45,861 nucleotides of DNA from Limibacillus sp. (GTDB lineage Bacteria; Pseudomonadota; Alphaproteobacteria; Kiloniellales; CECT-8803), in NCBI GenBank assembly GCA_037379885.1, contig JARRJC010000020.1, positions 1-45,861 of the forward strand, written 5' to 3'. Position 1 is the first letter of the stretch; every line of letters starts with the position of its first letter. The notes beneath the pieces were generated by a model, which saw only the letters and a list, made by a program, of their open reading frames with translations, was not told the DNA's origin and made no database searches. Shown one piece after another: positions 16,911 to 26,011 of this stretch. The position numbers and the translations under genes are program-made.

Positions 16911-19352
16911 ATGGCCGATCTACCCTCCACAGCCCGCGTAGTCGTCATCGGCGGCGGCGCGGTGGGCTGCTCCGTCCTCTACCACCTGGCTCTGATGGGC
17001 TGGCGCGACTGTCTGCTTTTGGAAAAGAACGAGCTGACCTCCGGCTCGACCTGGCATGCGGCGGGCAACTGCCCGACCTTCTCCGGCTCCTGGTCGATCA
17101 TGAAGATGCAGCGCCACTCGACCAGCCTCTACAAGCGGCTGGCCGACGAGGTCGACTACCCCATGAACTACCACAACACCGGCTCCATCCGCCTGGCGCA
17201 CAGCCGCGACCGCATGGAGGAGTTCCGCCACGTCTGTTCCATGGCCCGCCATCAGGGCATCGAGTTCGACTTGATGACCCCCGCGGAGATGCAGGCCGCC
17301 CACCCCTTCCTGGAGGTTCACGACATCGAAGGCGGCGTCTGGGACCCGACCGACGGCGACATCGATCCCGCGCAGCTGACCCAGGCGCTGGCCAAGGGCG
17401 CGCGCGACCTGGGCCAGAAGATCATCCGCTTCGCGCCGGTCGAGAACGTGACGCGCACGCCCTCCGGCGAGTGGGAGGTGACCACGCCGCTCGGCAAGGT
17501 GACCTGCGAGATCGTGGTGAACGCCGCCGGCTACCGGGCCGCCGAGATCGGGCGCTTCTTCGGGCGCGACATCCCTTGTGTCACCATGGCGCACCAGTTT
17601 CTGGTCACGGAGTCCATTCCGGAGCTTTCGGCGCGCAGCGAGCAGGTGCCGCTGCTGCGCGACCCGGACGTCTCCTATTACCTGCGCCAGGAGCGCGACG
17701 GCCTTATCCTCGGCCCCTACGAGTGGCAGGCGACGCCGCACTGGGTGTCCAAGGACGACCCCATGCCGAGCGACTTCTCCTTCCAGCTTTACCCCGACGA
17801 TCTGGAGCGGCTGGAGTACTACATCGAGGACGCCTGCCGGCGCGTTCCCATCCTGGGCACGGCGGGCGTCTCCAAGGTGATCAACGGCCCGATCCCCTAC
17901 ACCCCCGACGGCAACCCGCTGATCGGACCCATGCCCGGCGTTCCCAACGCCTATGAGGCTTGCGTCTTCTCCTTCGGCATCACCCAGGGCGGCGGCGCGG
18001 GACGCGTGACGGCGGAGTGGATCGTCAACGGAGAGACCGAGTGGGACATGTGGTCGGTCGACCCCCGGCGCTTCACCAGCTACGCCACCAAGGAGTACAC
18101 CCGGGCCAAGGCCGTGGAGCTCTATCAGCGGGAATACGCCATCGGCTTCCCGAACGAGGAGAGGCCCGCCGGACGGCCGGCCAAGACCTCGCCGCTCTAC
18201 GGCATCCTGAAGGCCAAGGGCGCGGTCTTCGGCGCGCGCGCCGGGTGGGAGAGGGCCTGCTGGTTCCCGCGCCCCGGAAAGGACGACCCGGAGACCCCGC
18301 TCACCTTCCACCACGCCAACTGGTTCGAGGCCGTGGGCGAGGAGTGCCGCGGCGTGGCCGAGGGCGTCGGCATCCTGGATCTGCCCGGCTTCTCCCGCTT
18401 CGAGATCGAGGGGCCGGGCGCCGCCGCCTGGCTGGAGAGCCTGATCACCGGGCGTTTGCCCAAGGTGGGCCGCATCGGGCTGGTCTACTTCGCCGACGAG
18501 GGCGGGCGGATCGTCACCGAGATGACCGTGACCCGCTTCGCCGAGGAGCGCTTCTGGCTGATGACCGGGGCGGGCGCGGAATGGCACGACCGCGACTGGC
18601 TCATGGCCCATTGGCCCCAGGACGCGGGCTTTACCCTGGAGAACGTCTCCGCGGCCTGGGGCACGCTGGTGCTGACCGGCCCGAAGAGCCGGGAGGTGCT
18701 GGCCCAGGTCTGCGAGAACGACCTCTCCTCCGCCGCCTTCCCCTGGCTCAGCCACCAGCCGGCGGTGATCGGCATGGCGCGCGGCCATGCGCTGCGCGTC
18801 TCCTACGCCGGAGAGCTGGGCTGGGAGATTCACGTTCCCATGGAGCAGTTGGCGGGCGCCTACGAGCAACTCTGGCAGGCCGGCGAGGCCCACGGCATCC
18901 ACGACTTCGGCATCTACGCCCTGGAGTCCCTGCGGCTTGAGAAGGGCTACCGCTCCTGGAAGCTGGACCTCTCCACCGACTTCACGATCCTGGAGGGCGG
19001 GCTGGAGCGCTTCGTCGCCTGGGACAAGGGCGACTTCGTCGGCAAGGCCGCGCTGGAGAAGGAAAAGCAGCAGGGGTCGGCCACCGGCTTCGCCACCCTG
19101 ACCTTCGAAGAGGACTTGAGCGCCGAGGCGCCCTATCTCTCGACCGTCTGGAAGAACGGCGATCAGGTCGGGCTGGTGACCTCGGCGGGCTATGGCCACC
19201 GGATCGGGCGGTCCCTCGCCCTCGTCAACCTGCGCAGCGACCTGATCCGGGTCGGCGAGGCTTTGGAGGTCGAGATCCTGGGCGAGCGCAAGGCCGCCCA
19301 GGTGGTGGAGGGCCCGCTCTACGATCCCGCCAACGAACGGCTGAAAGCCTGA
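16911..19352 (+). CDS. dimethylglycine/sarcosine dehydrogenase-like flavoenzyme (FAD + GcvT domains)
   Basis: An 813-residue oxidative N-demethylase of the DMGDH/SarDH family. The N-terminal DAO domain (9-380) has the FAD fingerprint VVIGGGAVGCSVLYHLA and the covalent-flavin motif TSGSTWHAAG with His49. A middle linker domain leads to a GcvT-type tetrahydrofolate-binding domain (about 435-800) with SRFEIEGPGAAAWLE, SYAGELGWEIHVP and LRLEKGYRSWKLDL. Such enzymes oxidise an N-methyl group and pass formaldehyde to tetrahydrofolate, giving 5,10-methylene-THF. The substrate here is unknown; loops around residues 55-130 differ from the next paralogue, suggesting a different amine. It is the first structural gene after the cupin-XRE regulator, with a Shine-Dalgarno CAGGGA, and is 10 bases from the next gene. 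Confidence 0.93.
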   Translation: MADLPSTARVVVIGGGAVGCSVLYHLALMGWRDCLLLEKNELTSGSTWHAAGNCPTFSGSWSIMKMQRHSTSLYKRLADEVDYPMNYHNTGSIRLAHSRDRMEEFRHVCSMARHQGIEFDLMTPAEMQAAHPFLEVHDIEGGVWDPTDGDIDPAQLTQALAKGARDLGQKIIRFAPVENVTRTPSGEWEVTTPLGKVTCEIVVNAAGYRAAEIGRFFGRDIPCVTMAHQFLVTESIPELSARSEQVPLLRDPDVSYYLRQERDGLILGPYEWQATPHWVSKDDPMPSDFSFQLYPDDLERLEYYIEDACRRVPILGTAGVSKVINGPIPYTPDGNPLIGPMPGVPNAYEACVFSFGITQGGGAGRVTAEWIVNGETEWDMWSVDPRRFTSYATKEYTRAKAVELYQREYAIGFPNEERPAGRPAKTSPLYGILKAKGAVFGARAGWERACWFPRPGKDDPETPLTFHHANWFEAVGEECRGVAEGVGILDLPGFSRFEIEGPGAAAWLESLITGRLPKVGRIGLVYFADEGGRIVTEMTVTRFAEERFWLMTGAGAEWHDRDWLMAHWPQDAGFTLENVSAAWGTLVLTGPKSREVLAQVCENDLSSAAFPWLSHQPAVIGMARGHALRVSYAGELGWEIHVPMEQLAGAYEQLWQAGEAHGIHDFGIYALESLRLEKGYRSWKLDLSTDFTILEGGLERFVAWDKGDFVGKAALEKEKQQGSATGFATLTFEEDLSAEAPYLSTVWKNGDQVGLVTSAGYGHRIGRSLALVNLRSDLIRVGEALEVEILGERKAAQVVEGPLYDPANERLKA

Positions 19353-19362
19353 GGAGACGGTC

Positions 19363-21834
19363 ATGAGCGGCATTCCCACCCAGGCCCGCGTCGTCATCAT
19401 CGGTGGCGGCGTGATCGGCTGCTCGGTCGCCTACCACCTGACCCAGCTCGGCTGGCAGGACGTGGTGCTGCTGGAGCGCAAGCAGCTTACCTCCGGCACC
19501 ACCTGGCATGCCGCCGGTCTGATCGGCCAGCTGCGCGCCACCTACAACATGACCAGGCTCGCCAAGTACTCGGCCGAACTCTACCGCTCGCTGGAGCAGG
19601 AGACGGGCGTCGCCACGGGCTTTCGCCAGCACGGCTCGCTGGCGCTGGCGCTTTCCGACGACCGCATGGAGGAGCTGTCGCGCGGCGCCTCCATGGCCCA
19701 CACCTTCGGGCTGGAGGCCGAGGTTCTGAGCGCGGAGGCCTGCGGCGATAAATACCCGCTGGTTTCCCTCGACGGGGTCAAGGGCGGCGTGTTCCTGCCG
19801 ACCGACGGGCAGGCCGATCCGGCCAACATCGCGCTGGCGCTGGCCAAGGGCGCGCGCAACCGGGGCGCCAAGGTCTTTGAGAACGTGAAGGTCACCGGCG
19901 TGCGTCAGGACAAGGGCCGCGTCACCGGGGTCGAGACCGACCAGGGCCCGATCGAAGCGGAGTACGTCGTGAACTGCGCGGGCATGTGGGGCCGGGAGGT
20001 GGGCGCCATGGCCGGTGTTTCCGTGCCGCTGCACGCCTGCGAGCACTTCTACATCGTGACCGAAGCGGTGGAGGGCCTGCCCGGCAATCTGCCGGTGCTG
20101 CGGGTCGCCGATGAATGCGCCTACTACAAGGAGGACGCGGGCAAGATCCTGCTGGGGGCCTTCGAGCCGAACGCGAAGCCCTGGGGCATGGAGGGAATCC
20201 CGGAAGACTTCTGCTTCGACCAACTGCCCGAGGACTTCGACCACTTCGAGCCGATCCTGGAAAAGGCCGTGGCGCGCATGCCCAAGCTCGCCGAGGCGGG
20301 CATTCACACCTTCTTCAACGGGCCGGAGTCCTTCACCCCCGACGACCGCTACCTACTGGGCGAGGCGCCGGAGTTGAAGAATTTCTATGTCGCCGCCGGG
20401 TTCAACTCCATCGGCATCCAGTCGGCGGGCGGCGCGGGCAAGGCACTGGCCGAATGGATGGAGGGCGGCGAGCCGCCCTACGACCTCTGGGACGTGGACA
20501 TCCGGCGCATGCAGCCCTTCCAGGCGAACCGCAGCTATCTGAGCGAGCGGGTCAGCGAGACCCTGGGCCTGCTCTACGCCGATCACTATCCCTACCGCCA
20601 GTACGCAACATCGCGGGGCGTACGTACGTCACCCTTGCACGACCGGCTGGCTGAACGGGGCGCTTGCTTCGGCGAGGCGGCGGGCTGGGAGCGGGCCAAC
20701 TGGTTCCTGCCCCCGGAGGCCGCCGCCAAGGGCGAGACGGCGGAGTACCGTTATTCCTGGAAGCGCCAGAACTGGTTCGACTACGCCGCCGCCGAACACC
20801 GTGCGGTGCGCGAGGGCGTCGGGCTTTTCGACATGACCTCCTTCGGCAAGATCCGCGTCGAGGGGCGCGATGCGGAGGCCGTGCTTCAGCGGCTCTGCGC
20901 CAACGATGTCGCGGTCGAGCCCGGCCGTCTGGTCTATACACAGTGGCTGAACGAGCGCGGCGGGATCGAGGCCGATGTCACGATCACCCGCTTGTCCGAG
21001 ACCTCCTTCCTGGTGGTGACCCCCGGCGCGACGCTCAGGCGCGACCTCTCCTGGCTACAGCGCCACACGCCGGAGGAGGCGCACTGCGTCGCCATCGACG
21101 TGACCGCCGCCGAGGCCGTGATCTGCGTCATGGGCCCCAAGTCGCGAGACCTGCTCCAGGCCTTGACGCCGCAGGACCTGGGCAACGACGCCTTCCCCTT
21201 CGCCACGGCGCGGGAGATCGAGATCGGGCAGGGTCTGGCCCGTGCGCACCGCATCTCCTACGTCGGTGAACTGGGCTGGGAGCTGTACGTGTCAAGCGAC
21301 ATGGCCGTTCATGTGTTCGACTGCATCGCCGAGCGCGGCCAGGACAGCGACCTGGCCTTCTGTGGACTGCACGTACTGGACTCCTGCCGTATCGAGAAGG
21401 CCTTCCGCCATTTCGGCCACGACATCACCGACGAGGACCATGTCCTGGAAGCCGGTCTCGGTTTCGCGGTCAAGACGGACAAGCCCGCCGGAGCCTTCGG
21501 CGATTTCCTGGGCCGCGAGGCGGTCCTGAAGAAGAAGCAGAGCGGCCTGGCGCGGCGGCTGGTGCAGTTCAAGCTCAAGGATCCCGAACCGCTGCTCTAC
21601 CACAACGAGCCGATCCTGCGGGACGGCAAGATGGTCGGGCGGCTCACCTCAGGCAACTACGGGCATTGGCTGGGCGGGGCCATTGGTCTCGGCTACGTGC
21701 CCGCCGAGGAAGGCGAGGACGCCAAGACCCAGTTGAGCTCAAGCTACGAGATCGAGGTGGCGGGAACGCGGGTTCCCGCCGAGGCGTCGTTGAAGCCGCT
21801 CTACGATCCCAAGGGCGAGCGCGTGAAACTGTGA
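19363..21834 (+). CDS. dimethylglycine/sarcosine dehydrogenase-like flavoenzyme (FAD + GcvT domains), second copy
   Basis: An 823-residue paralogue of the preceding gene with the same three-part architecture. FAD motif VVIIGGGVIGCSVAYHL, covalent-flavin motif TSGTTWHAAG (His49), C-terminal GcvT half with MTSFGKIRVEGRDAEAVLQR, SYVGELGWELYVSSD, LDSCRIEKAFRHFGHDI and LTSGNYGHWLGGAIGLGYV. The two neighbours are distant enough in sequence to suppose successive rather than redundant steps. A sarcosine- or dimethylglycine-type substrate is likely but cannot be read from the sequence. A strong ribosome-binding site (GAGGAGACGG) lies before the ATG at 19363, ten bases after the upstream stop. It is 52 bases before the MttB-family gene, so the three genes probably make one message. 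Confidence 0.93.
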   Translation: MSGIPTQARVVIIGGGVIGCSVAYHLTQLGWQDVVLLERKQLTSGTTWHAAGLIGQLRATYNMTRLAKYSAELYRSLEQETGVATGFRQHGSLALALSDDRMEELSRGASMAHTFGLEAEVLSAEACGDKYPLVSLDGVKGGVFLPTDGQADPANIALALAKGARNRGAKVFENVKVTGVRQDKGRVTGVETDQGPIEAEYVVNCAGMWGREVGAMAGVSVPLHACEHFYIVTEAVEGLPGNLPVLRVADECAYYKEDAGKILLGAFEPNAKPWGMEGIPEDFCFDQLPEDFDHFEPILEKAVARMPKLAEAGIHTFFNGPESFTPDDRYLLGEAPELKNFYVAAGFNSIGIQSAGGAGKALAEWMEGGEPPYDLWDVDIRRMQPFQANRSYLSERVSETLGLLYADHYPYRQYATSRGVRTSPLHDRLAERGACFGEAAGWERANWFLPPEAAAKGETAEYRYSWKRQNWFDYAAAEHRAVREGVGLFDMTSFGKIRVEGRDAEAVLQRLCANDVAVEPGRLVYTQWLNERGGIEADVTITRLSETSFLVVTPGATLRRDLSWLQRHTPEEAHCVAIDVTAAEAVICVMGPKSRDLLQALTPQDLGNDAFPFATAREIEIGQGLARAHRISYVGELGWELYVSSDMAVHVFDCIAERGQDSDLAFCGLHVLDSCRIEKAFRHFGHDITDEDHVLEAGLGFAVKTDKPAGAFGDFLGREAVLKKKQSGLARRLVQFKLKDPEPLLYHNEPILRDGKMVGRLTSGNYGHWLGGAIGLGYVPAEEGEDAKTQLSSSYEIEVAGTRVPAEASLKPLYDPKGERVKL

Positions 21835-21886
21835 CGATGCGAACCAAAGAGAATTTCGAGGAAACCCTGTTATTAGGAGTCCGGCC

Positions 21887-23455
21887 ATGACAGCCGAACA
21901 AGAGCTCCCCACCGAAAGCCGCCGCCGGGGCGGCCGCGAGGCCCGCCGGGCCTTGCGCGCAGCACCGCTGGCCGAAGACATCAAGCCGATCCGTCCCGGC
22001 ATGGAGGGCGGCACCTACAAGGCGCTCGACGAGGCCGGGATCCAGCGCATCCACGCGGCGGCGCTGGACGCCCTGGAGCAGATCGGCCTCGGCCAACCCA
22101 TCCCTTCCTGCGTCGAGTACTGCGAAGCGGCGGGCGCGAAGCTGGGCGACGACGGACGCCTGCGATTCCCCCGCGCCATGATCGAGGACACGCTCGCCAA
22201 GGCGGGCCGGGGCTTCACGCTCTATGGCCGGGACGAGGCCTTCGACATCCATCCGGGCGGAACGCGGGTCCACTATGGGACCGCGGGCGCCGCCACCATG
22301 ATGGTGGATGTGGCCGAGCCCGGTTATCGCAACGCCACGGTCAAGGATATGTACGATGCCGCACGGATTGTTGAGGTCCTCGACAACGTGCACTTCTTCC
22401 AGCGGCCCATGACGCCCTGCGACGTGGAGGACCTGCTGGAGCTGGACATCAACACGCTCTATCCGGCGCTGGCCGGCACGCGCAAGCACGTGGGCTGCTC
22501 CTTCACGGTCGGCGAGAACATGGAGACGGTCTTCGATCTGCTCCATCAGGTCGCCGGGAGCGAGGCGGCCTGGCGCGAGCGGCCTTTCGTCTCCAACTCC
22601 AACTGCTTCGTCGTCCCGCCCATGAAGTTCGCCGAGGACGCCTGCCGGGTGCTGGAGGCCTGCGTGCACGGCGGCATGCCGGTGCTGCTGCTCTCGGCGG
22701 GACAGGCCGGGGCGACGGCGCCACCGGCGCTGGCCGGGGCGGTGGTGCAGGCGACGGCGGAAGTGCTGGGCGGCCTCGCCTACGTCAACGCGATCAAGCC
22801 GGGCGCGCCCGCGATCTTCGGCACCTGGCCCTTCGTCTCGGACCTGCGGACCGGCTCCATGTCGGGCGGCTCCGGCGAACAGGCTCTGCTGAGCGCCGCC
22901 TGCGCCCAGATGGCCCAGTTCTACGACCTGCCGGGCGGCGCCGCCGCCGGCATGGCAGACTCCAAGCTGCCGGACATGCAGGCCGGGTGGGAAAAGGGGA
23001 TCTCCAACGTCATGGCGGGCCTCTCGGGCCTCAACATGGTCTACGAGGCCGCGGGCATGCATGCCTCCCTGCTGGGGTTCTGCTTTGAGACCCTGATCCT
23101 GGACAACGACCTGATCGGTCAGTGTCAGCGCTGCGTGCGCGGCATCGAGGTGACGGAGGATTCAGTCTCGCTGGAGGTGATACGGAACGTCTGCACGGAA
23201 GGGCCCGGCCACTACCTGGGCCACGAGGCGACCCTGACCCTGATGCAGCGCGACTACGTCTATCCGGAGATCGGCGACCGCACGAGCCCCAAGGAGTGGG
23301 TCGAGAAGGGCAAGCCGGACCTCGTCGAGACGGCCAGCGCCCGCAAGCGTGAGATCCTGGAGGGCGCGCACCCGCGCCACATTTCCAGCGAGCTCGACGG
23401 GCGGCTGCGCGAGCAGTTCCCAATCAAGCTGCGCCGCTCGGAAATGGGCTGGTAG
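21887..23455 (+). CDS. MttB-superfamily methyltransferase, non-pyrrolysine type
   Basis: A 522-residue protein of the trimethylamine methyltransferase (MttB) superfamily, a TIM-barrel that moves a methyl group from a quaternary or tertiary amine. Recognisable segments are LDALEQIGLGQPIPS, IHPGGTRVHYGTAG (124-134), LLSAGQAGATAPPALAGAVV, and SGGSGEQALLSAACAQMAQFYDLP split around 326-349. In pyrrolysine enzymes the Pyl sits in an A-G-O-S-D-A-K context; here the aligned segment is AAGMADSK with Met356, an ordinary ATG codon, so it belongs with glycine-betaine-type relatives such as MtgB. Those donate to a corrinoid protein, and none is encoded in this window. It has a TAGGAGT ribosome-binding site. 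Substrate and acceptor are unknown; a betaine is the best guess. Confidence 0.92.
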   Translation: MTAEQELPTESRRRGGREARRALRAAPLAEDIKPIRPGMEGGTYKALDEAGIQRIHAAALDALEQIGLGQPIPSCVEYCEAAGAKLGDDGRLRFPRAMIEDTLAKAGRGFTLYGRDEAFDIHPGGTRVHYGTAGAATMMVDVAEPGYRNATVKDMYDAARIVEVLDNVHFFQRPMTPCDVEDLLELDINTLYPALAGTRKHVGCSFTVGENMETVFDLLHQVAGSEAAWRERPFVSNSNCFVVPPMKFAEDACRVLEACVHGGMPVLLLSAGQAGATAPPALAGAVVQATAEVLGGLAYVNAIKPGAPAIFGTWPFVSDLRTGSMSGGSGEQALLSAACAQMAQFYDLPGGAAAGMADSKLPDMQAGWEKGISNVMAGLSGLNMVYEAAGMHASLLGFCFETLILDNDLIGQCQRCVRGIEVTEDSVSLEVIRNVCTEGPGHYLGHEATLTLMQRDYVYPEIGDRTSPKEWVEKGKPDLVETASARKREILEGAHPRHISSELDGRLREQFPIKLRRSEMGW

Positions 23456-23464
23456 CGCCGCTGC

Positions 23465-25885
23465 CTATCCGACGAAGCGGAGCTGCTTGACCGGGCGGCC
23501 GGGCGCCATGGCCGCGGCCGCCGCGGCGATGTTGTCCGCGTCGATGCCGTAGTGGTGGTAGAGGTCGGCGATGGTGCCGGTCTGGCCGAAGTGCTCGACC
23601 CCCAGGCTCACCGCCCGGTGCCCGTAGACGCCGGACAGCCAGGAAAGCGTCGCCGGGTGGCCGTCGATCACGGTCACCAGCGTGCAGTGCGGCGGCAAGC
23701 CCGCCATCAGGCGCTCGACATGGCTGAGTGCATCGGCCTGCCCGCGGATGCGCGCGCGCTGCGCGGCCTGCCAGCCCGCGTTCAGGCGGTCGGCCGAGGT
23801 AACGGCCAGTACGCCGACGTCGCGCCGATCTTCCCCGATCATCCCGGCGGCGGTGATGGCTTCGGGCGCGATCACGCCCTGATAGGCGATCACCACTTCG
23901 CAGTTGGGGCCGGGTTCGCGCAGCCAGTAGCCGCCGTCGATCACGCCCTGGGTGAACTCTTCCGTGACCGGGCGGGAAATCTGCTCCAGCGGACGGGTCG
24001 AAAGCCGCAGGTAGACGGAACCTCCGGTCTCGTCGCGAAGCCAAGTCCGCTCGTTCGGATCGCCCTCCCCATCGCGCTGCATGTAGTCGAAGGCCCAGTG
24101 CATGATCAGCGACAACTCATCGGCATAGGCCGGCTCGAAGGAGGCGAGCCCGTCCTGGGAGAGGCCGATGAGCGGCGAGGCGACAGACTGATGCGCCCCG
24201 CCCTCCGGGGCCAGGGAAACCCCGGACGGCGTTGCGACCAGGAGAAAGCGTGCATCCTGGTAGCAGGCGTAGTTGAGCGCATCGAGACCGCGCGAAATGA
24301 AGGGATCGTAGAGCGTGCCGATCGGCAGCAGCCGCTCGCCGAACAGCGAGTGCGACAGCCCCGCGGCCCCCAACAGAAGGAAGAGGTTCATCTCCGCGAT
24401 GCCCAGTTCGATGTGCTGGCCTTCGGGCGCGAAGTGCCACTTCTGGGCGCTGGGGATGCGCTCGTCGCGGAAGGTGTCGGCGATGGCGTCGCGCGCGAAG
24501 AGGCCGCGGCGGTTGACCCAGGGACCGAGGTTGGTGGAGACCGTGACGTCGGGCGATGTGGTCACGATGCGCTCGGCCAGCGCGCTGTCGCCGCGCGCCA
24601 GCTGATCCAGCACCTTGCCGAAGGCGGCCTGGGTCGCGATCACCTTCTCGTCGATCATGACCGGCGCTTCCGCCGCCACCGGCGCGGCTTCCAGACGGCG
24701 CCGGCCCTCGGCGTTGAAGGGCACGGTCTCCAGGAAGCTCTTGAGCTCCGATTCAGGTTGGGAGAGGCCCTCGAACGGGTCCCACTCGTGGCCCTTGCGG
24801 ACCTGCATCTGCTGGCGGAAACCCTCCATCTGGTCGGGCGTCATGAGACCCGCATGGTTGTCCTTGTGCCCCGCCAGCGGCGTGCCCCATCCCTTGACGG
24901 TGTAAGCGATGAAGACCACCGGGCGGTCGTGGTCGACGCCCTCGAAGGCCTCGGTCACGGTCTCCAGGCAATGGCCGCCCAGGTTCGCCATCAACTCGGC
25001 GAGCTGCCCGTCGCTGCGCTTCTCAAGGAGCGCGGTGACCGGGCCCTGATCGCCGATCTCGTCCATCAGGCGCTTGCGCCAAGCAGCACCCCCCTGGAAC
25101 ATCAGGGCGGAATAGAGCGGGTTGGGACAGCTGTCGATCCAGGCCTTCAGCTTCTCTCCGCCCGGCTCGGCGAAGGCTTCACGCTGAAGCGCGCCGTACT
25201 TCAGGGTGATCACGTCCCAGCCGAAGGCGCGGAACACGCCCTCCAGGCGGTCGTAGAGTCCCTCGCGCACCACGCCGTCGAGGCTCTGGCGGTTGTAGTC
25301 GATGATCCACCAGGTGTTACGCAGGCCCTGCTTCCAGCCTTCCTGAAGGCATTCGTAGATGTTGCCCTCGTCGAGCTCGGCGTCGCCGACCAGGGCGATC
25401 ATGCGGCCCTCCGCCCGGTCCTTCGACCAGCCCTTGGAGCGCACGTAGTCCTGAATGAGCGAGGCGAAGGCCGTGATCGCCACGCCGAGACCCACGGAGC
25501 CGGTCGAGAAATCGACGTCGTCCACGTCCTTGGTGCGGCTGGGGTAGGACTGCGCGCCTCCGAACCCGCGGAAGGTCTCCAGCTTCTCGCGCGTCTGGTG
25601 GCCGAGGAGGTACTGGATGGCATGGAACACAGGCGAGGCGTGCGGCTTGACCGCGATGCGGTCCTGCGGCCGGAGAACCCGGAAATAGAGCGCGGTCATG
25701 AGCGTGACCATCGAGGCGCAGGACGCCTGATGCCCGCCGACCTTGATCTCGTCCTTGGGACGCAGGTGGTTGGCGTTGTGGATGGTCCAGGAGGCGAGCC
25801 AGAGCACCTTCTGCTCCAGCGCCTTCAGGGTGGTCATGCCCGCAAGCTTCTTGGTTCGGGTTTTGGTCATGCTGTTCTTGGTCAT
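23465..25885 (-). CDS. transketolase/AceE-like thiamine diphosphate enzyme
   Basis: An 806-residue homodimeric-E1-type thiamine diphosphate enzyme. The TPP motif is VGDAELDEGNIYEC (166-179) closing at IIDYN (Asn198), about 30 residues on. VKPHASPVFHAIQYL (79-93) and GAQSYPSRTKDVDDVDFSTGS (split at 110-130) are typical of AceE and of a clade often annotated transketolase in alphaproteobacteria. The pyrimidine-binding and C-terminal domains follow (about 430-800, with LGIAEMNLFLLLG). AceE proper needs E2 and E3 partners, which are absent here. The relative MdeB, an AceE-type 2-oxobutyrate dehydrogenase E1, is also paired with an Lrp-type regulator, so a 2-oxoacid substrate is possible. Start ATG at 25885; residues 6 and 17 are alternative starts. 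Its end is 9 bases from the MttB-family stop. Confidence 0.88.
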   Translation of the reverse strand: MTKNSMTKTRTKKLAGMTTLKALEQKVLWLASWTIHNANHLRPKDEIKVGGHQASCASMVTLMTALYFRVLRPQDRIAVKPHASPVFHAIQYLLGHQTREKLETFRGFGGAQSYPSRTKDVDDVDFSTGSVGLGVAITAFASLIQDYVRSKGWSKDRAEGRMIALVGDAELDEGNIYECLQEGWKQGLRNTWWIIDYNRQSLDGVVREGLYDRLEGVFRAFGWDVITLKYGALQREAFAEPGGEKLKAWIDSCPNPLYSALMFQGGAAWRKRLMDEIGDQGPVTALLEKRSDGQLAELMANLGGHCLETVTEAFEGVDHDRPVVFIAYTVKGWGTPLAGHKDNHAGLMTPDQMEGFRQQMQVRKGHEWDPFEGLSQPESELKSFLETVPFNAEGRRRLEAAPVAAEAPVMIDEKVIATQAAFGKVLDQLARGDSALAERIVTTSPDVTVSTNLGPWVNRRGLFARDAIADTFRDERIPSAQKWHFAPEGQHIELGIAEMNLFLLLGAAGLSHSLFGERLLPIGTLYDPFISRGLDALNYACYQDARFLLVATPSGVSLAPEGGAHQSVASPLIGLSQDGLASFEPAYADELSLIMHWAFDYMQRDGEGDPNERTWLRDETGGSVYLRLSTRPLEQISRPVTEEFTQGVIDGGYWLREPGPNCEVVIAYQGVIAPEAITAAGMIGEDRRDVGVLAVTSADRLNAGWQAAQRARIRGQADALSHVERLMAGLPPHCTLVTVIDGHPATLSWLSGVYGHRAVSLGVEHFGQTGTIADLYHHYGIDADNIAAAAAAMAPGRPVKQLRFVG

Positions 25886-25921
25886 GCCGCGCTCTTCTAT
25901 GCCCAGGGTTTCTCTACGCTC

Positions 25922-25991
25922 GGCAGATCATGCCAGAAGCAGCGGGACAGGTCTTTGCGATCTTCCGGTAATTTTTGTAAATCTCTGGCAT
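25922..25991. promoter_or_regulatory. candidate Lrp-type operator between the divergent genes
   Basis: The 126-base divergent gap holds an inverted pair, ATGCCAGA at 25930-25937 and TCTGGCAT at 25984-25991, with centres 54 bases apart, about five helical turns. The left arm overlaps a small palindrome, GGCA-N5-TGCC, at 25922-25934. Widely phased inverted sites suit a multimeric Lrp/AsnC protein acting on both genes. No binding data; low to moderate confidence. Confidence 0.4.
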
Positions 25992-26011
25992 ATTCTGCTA
26001 ATCTTGCCGAC

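Noticed and set aside
16920-19400. 826-codon open frame opposite the first demethylase
   Set aside because: Antisense of an obvious flavoenzyme gene; no domain.
23552-26011. Long open frame joining the Lrp regulator to an upstream reading (972 codons)
   Set aside because: The upstream part is antisense to the thiamine enzyme gene and has no domain; the regulator starts normally at 26012.
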